Part shown: positions 61,344 through 64,000 of the stretch, in pieces
Layout: every line of letters starts with the position of its first letter
Numbering within the stretch: position 1 is the first letter of the stretch
From: JAXGZG01 sp040771825
GTDB lineage: Bacteria > Bacillota > Sulfobacillia > Fermentithermobacillales > Fermentithermobacillaceae
NCBI GenBank assembly: GCA_040771825.1
Contig: JAXGZG010000001.1
Coordinates: 620,001 to 684,000 of the forward strand
DNA: 64,000 nt
Direction of reading: 5' to 3'
Position numbers and translations under genes: made by a program
The notes under the pieces: generated by a model
Told to the model about the DNA's origin: nothing
The model's input: only the letters and a program-made list of their open reading frames with translations
Databases searched by the model: none

Positions 61344-61371
61344 TTGTGACGAGTCTTGGGCGTGCTATAAT
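61344..61371 (+). promoter_or_regulatory. Promoter before yqzL-like gene
   Basis: TTGTGA (61344-61349), 16 bp, TATAAT (61366-61371), just after the methyltransferase stop. Confidence 0.6.
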
Positions 61372-61405
61372 ACGAGAAAGGGAACTGGGAAAGCGGGGGG
61401 TAGTC

Positions 61406-61528
61406 TTGAAGTTGGCAAAGGCGTTCTGGTCTGTCTTCGAGAAGACAGGTTCAGTAATGGCTTACTTGCTCTACCGCCACTACCTCGAGATCTCCACAGA
61501 CCAATCAGGGAAGACAGAGAATCACTAA
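61406..61528 (+). CDS. YqzL-like small protein
   Basis: 40 aa from TTG 61406, 5 nt after a G-run ribosome site. KLAKAFWSVFEKTGSVMAYL and LYRH match the small YqzL family (W-x-x-F-x-x-TG-x-x-x-AYLLY), found in Bacillota; function unknown. Family members are often annotated near era, but here it sits between trmH and pheS, which also occurs in Clostridia. Confidence 0.7.
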   Translation: MKLAKAFWSVFEKTGSVMAYLLYRHYLEISTDQSGKTENH

Positions 61529-61554
61529 TATCCTAACCGCATAAGGGGCCATGA

Positions 61555-61780
61555 AGGAGAACGTGGGTCGGAGGAAGCGAACAGAGAGGGGAAGGTGCGC
61601 TGAGACTTCCCTACGATAGACCGGTCGGAATTCGCTCTGGAGCCTCCGGGCTGATAGTGTAGGTCCGGCGTGACCTTCGCGATAAGAAGGCATTGAGAGG
61701 GCCGGAATCGGCCAAGATGTGGTGGTATCGCGGAAGCGAGAGCTTTCGTCCCGTTCTTTGGGGCGAAAGCTCATTTTGTT
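61555..61780 (+). ncRNA. T-box leader, phenylalanine
   Basis: Specifier region GGAATTCGC places TTC (61631-61633), a phenylalanine codon, at the expected site. AGAGAGGGGAAGG lies upstream in stem I, and the T-box TGGTGGTATCGCGG is at 61720-61733. The terminator GAGCTTTCG/CGAAAGCTC (61740-61772) is followed by ATTTTGTTT. It should sense uncharged tRNA-Phe and control pheST. Confidence 0.93.
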
Positions 61781-61807
61781 TACGATTATGAAGGGGGACC
61801 GAGCACC

Positions 61808-62845
61808 ATGGACCAAAGTCGCATGGATGCCCTTTTGCATGAGGCCCAAGAGGAAGTGGAGAAAGCTTCCACTTTGGCCGAGCTTGACCAACTGAGACTT
61901 CGCTTTTTGGGAAAGAAGGGCCAGGTTACAGCGCTTCTTAAGACGATTGGCTCTCTTACTGCCCAAGCGCGTCCCGCTTTCGGCGCCAAAGTCAACGCTT
62001 TGCGGGTGAGTCTGGAAGAGGGCATCGAGAACAGGCGAAAGGCCATAGAGACCAAAGCGCTCCTAGACAAAGTGGAAAGTGAAACTATCGACGTGACTCT
62101 TCCTGGGGCAATAGTCGAGGTGGGCGGACTTCACCCCATCACCAAGGCTCTTCGGGAAGTTCAGAACATATTCTACGGAATGGGTTTCACCGTCTACGAA
62201 AGTCGGGAAACAGAGACCGACGAGATGAACTTCGTCATGCTTAACCTAGCTCCAGGACACCCTGCCAGAGACATGCAGGACACCATGTACCTTACAGAAT
62301 CAACCCTATTGAGAACCCACACGTCCCCGGGACAGATCCGGGCTATGCGGGACAAGAGAGGAGCACTTCCGGTCAGGCTGATCGTGCCCGGCAGGGTATA
62401 CAGGCGAGACCCGGCCGACGCATCCCATTCGCCAGTGTTTCATCAGGTAGAGGGGTTAGTAGTTGACCGGAACGTGACATTTCGCCACCTAAGGGGCGTA
62501 TTTGGGGCATTCGCTCGCAAGTTCTTCGGTGAGGATACGGAAATCCGGATGCGTCCAAGTTTCTTCCCATTTACAGAACCCTCTGTGGAGATCGATGTGT
62601 CATGCATTTTCTGTCACGGAAAGGGCTGTTCGGTGTGCGGTCAATCCGGTTGGTTGGAGTTGTCTGGGGCAGGCATGGTTCACCCCAGAGTCATCAGAAA
62701 CGGGGGATATGATCCCAAAGAGGTAACGGGATTTGCCTTTGGTTTCGGCCTAGATAGGGCCGTCATGCTGAAATACGGCATCGACGACTTGAGGGTGCTT
62801 TTAGGCAACCACAAGCGTTTTCTTTCGGAGTGGCGCGGCCTCTAG
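61808..62845 (+). CDS. pheS: Phenylalanyl-tRNA synthetase alpha subunit
   Basis: 345 aa. N-terminal coiled-coil arm (residues 1-85), then the class II core: HPITKALREVQNIFYGMGF, ETDEMNFVMLNLAPGHPARD, LLRTHTSPGQIRAM, GRVYRRDPADASHSPVFHQVEG, RPSFFPFTEPSVEIDVSC, GFAFGFGLDRAVMLKYGI. A CxxC..CxxC pair (SCIFCHGKGCSVCG) is a known insertion in Bacillota PheS. ATG 61808 follows AAGGGGG. Forms an (alpha-beta)2 enzyme with PheT. Confidence 0.97.
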   Translation: MDQSRMDALLHEAQEEVEKASTLAELDQLRLRFLGKKGQVTALLKTIGSLTAQARPAFGAKVNALRVSLEEGIENRRKAIETKALLDKVESETIDVTLPGAIVEVGGLHPITKALREVQNIFYGMGFTVYESRETETDEMNFVMLNLAPGHPARDMQDTMYLTESTLLRTHTSPGQIRAMRDKRGALPVRLIVPGRVYRRDPADASHSPVFHQVEGLVVDRNVTFRHLRGVFGAFARKFFGEDTEIRMRPSFFPFTEPSVEIDVSCIFCHGKGCSVCGQSGWLELSGAGMVHPRVIRNGGYDPKEVTGFAFGFGLDRAVMLKYGIDDLRVLLGNHKRFLSEWRGL

Positions 62846-62923
62846 ACATGGCGCCAATCCGGCCGAATCTTGGCGAGGAGGGAAGAGTCTGCACCCTAAC
62901 CTAAAGGGCGCAGGCACGCTTAT

Positions 62924-64000
62924 ATGAACGTAGTTTGGAAATGGCTCAAGGATTACGTGGATATTCCCTGGGATCCCCAAGAGGCAGTCGACAGGTTCAC
63001 AATGGCAGGCCTCAAGGTTGAGTCCTTATCTGACCAGCGCCTGGACCTATCGGGGGTCGTATCCGCCAAAGTACTGGAAGTTGTGCCTCACCCCCAAAGA
63101 CCTGATCTGAAAGTAGGCACTCTCTACGACGGGACCCAGCGCCTTTCAGTGGTGAGCGGCGCCCCCGGGTTCGCCCAGGGCAACGTGGTGCTCCTGGCTA
63201 CGCCGGGCTCCAATCTCCCTGGTGGGATTACCGTTTCCACCATGGAGATCGCCGGAGTGCCATCTCAAGGGATGGTTGTGTGTTCCAACGAGATACTGTC
63301 TGGGGAGACTCACAGACCTGGCGAAGATATCATCCTTTTGCCGGGAACCGCGCTTTTGGGGAAGCGTGCTCAAGACCTTCTGGATCTAGACGACTATGTC
63401 ATTGAGCTTGAGTTGACTGTCAACTATTCTCACTGCCTTTCCATGTTGGGGGTGGCAATAGAGGCTGCGGCTCTCGCCGGAAAGCCCCTCAAACTGCCCA
63501 AGCCGCTCCAAGAATGGGATTTCGCAGGGTTCTTGGGCAGCAGGGCGCCTGCCGAACAGACCGGTTACACGGGAGAATTCAGGATCGGCTTGCCCGACCC
63601 TGACCTTTGCCCAAAGTACGTAGGCAAGGAAGTCAGGAATATTACCTTCGGGTATTCCCCCGTGTGGATGGAAAGGCGTCTAATGCTGGCGGGCATGAGG
63701 CCAATAAACGCAGTGGTGGATGTTACCAACTATGTGATGCTCGAGACCGGGCAGCCTCTTCACGCTTTTGATCTTGATAAGATTCAAGGCAAAACCATCA
63801 GCGCCAGGCGGTCAAGACCTGGAGAGACCATACTTACGCTTGATGGAGAGACCAGAGACCTGGCCCCGGGCACTTTGATAGTGGCCGATGGGAGCGGCCC
63901 TGTGGCTGTGGCGGGGGTTATGGGGAACCTGACCACGGAAGTAACGCCTTCCACCAAGAGTATCTTGTTGGAGTCGGCGTATTTCGACCCGCTTTCTGTA
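62924..64000 (+). CDS. pheT: Phenylalanyl-tRNA synthetase beta subunit, 3' end outside window
   Basis: Open for 359 codons to the window end; a full PheT is about 800. It starts MNVVWKWLKDYVDIPWDPQE, followed by an EMAP/OB-fold tRNA-binding domain (residues about 40-150: KVLEVVPHPQRPDLKVGTLY, SGAPGFAQGNVV) and then the B3/B4 editing domain (NAVVDVTNYVMLETGQPLHA, FDLDKIQ, LTLDGETRDL, VAVAGVMGN). ATG 62924 has a weak AAAGGG site. It is 78 nt after pheS and under the same T-box. Confidence 0.96.
   Translation, partial: MNVVWKWLKDYVDIPWDPQEAVDRFTMAGLKVESLSDQRLDLSGVVSAKVLEVVPHPQRPDLKVGTLYDGTQRLSVVSGAPGFAQGNVVLLATPGSNLPGGITVSTMEIAGVPSQGMVVCSNEILSGETHRPGEDIILLPGTALLGKRAQDLLDLDDYVIELELTVNYSHCLSMLGVAIEAAALAGKPLKLPKPLQEWDFAGFLGSRAPAEQTGYTGEFRIGLPDPDLCPKYVGKEVRNITFGYSPVWMERRLMLAGMRPINAVVDVTNYVMLETGQPLHAFDLDKIQGKTISARRSRPGETILTLDGETRDLAPGTLIVADGSGPVAVAGVMGNLTTEVTPSTKSILLESAYFDPLSV

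Noticed and set aside
1..64000. CRISPR arrays, transposases, integrases, tRNA or rRNA genes
   Set aside because: Looked for by eye; no regularly spaced repeats, transposase motifs or cloverleaf/rRNA sequences were seen.

Overview
The window is chromosomal DNA of an anaerobic, probably spore-forming Bacillota (Clostridia-like). Evidence: two T-box leaders, a c-di-AMP (ydaO) riboswitch, a YtxC-type sporulation protein, a YqzL-like small protein, S-layer-homology (SLH) proteins, purine-rich Shine-Dalgarno sites and many GTG/TTG starts. The gene content (tyrosine phenol-lyase, peptide and branched-chain amino-acid importers, M28 peptidase, rubrerythrin-type fusion) suits an anaerobe living on peptides and amino acids. 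That lifestyle is inference.

Layout. 1-8.6 kb: tyrosine phenol-lyase (5' end outside the window), an SDH-family membrane serine protease, and a minus-strand peptide ABC importer operon behind a c-di-AMP riboswitch. Its substrate-binding lipoprotein appears circularly permuted. 8.6-11.4 kb: an MNT/HEPN pair, a VapBC pair and decayed gene remnants. 11.4-25 kb: creatininase-family hydrolase, universal stress protein, membrane-anchored propeller protein, VOC protein, heterodimeric ABC exporter, a lipoprotein, a Gly-rich TPM-like membrane protein next to PspA, and an MFS carrier. 25-31 kb: M28 peptidase, NadB/FrdA-like flavoprotein, AroM-like protein, patatin-like protein. 31-38.7 kb: one long operon, livKHMGF followed by an SDR and both subunits of an aconitase-X enzyme.

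38.8-64 kb: a conserved Clostridial housekeeping backbone, ytxC ... thrS-infC-rpmI-rplT-ktrB-ktrA-trmH-yqzL-pheS-pheT (pheT runs off the end). About 15 kb of accessory genes separates ytxC from thrS, which are neighbours in Bacillus subtilis. They are an MFS-LuxR fusion regulator, a lipoprotein, an SLH protein, a VapBC pair, a rubredoxin/flavin reductase/rubrerythrin fusion, and a 2.4-kDa-residue-scale (about 2,400 aa) SLH protein without a recognisable signal peptide.

Regulation seen directly in the sequence: c-di-AMP riboswitch on the peptide importer, threonine T-box on thrS, phenylalanine T-box on pheST, an attenuator hairpin plus AUC start codon on infC, and a hairpin between the Shine-Dalgarno and start codon of the rubrerythrin fusion. 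The strongest candidates for new biology are the permuted substrate-binding protein under c-di-AMP control, the Liv/SDR/AcnX operon of unknown substrate, and the accessory surface island in the ytxC-thrS gap.
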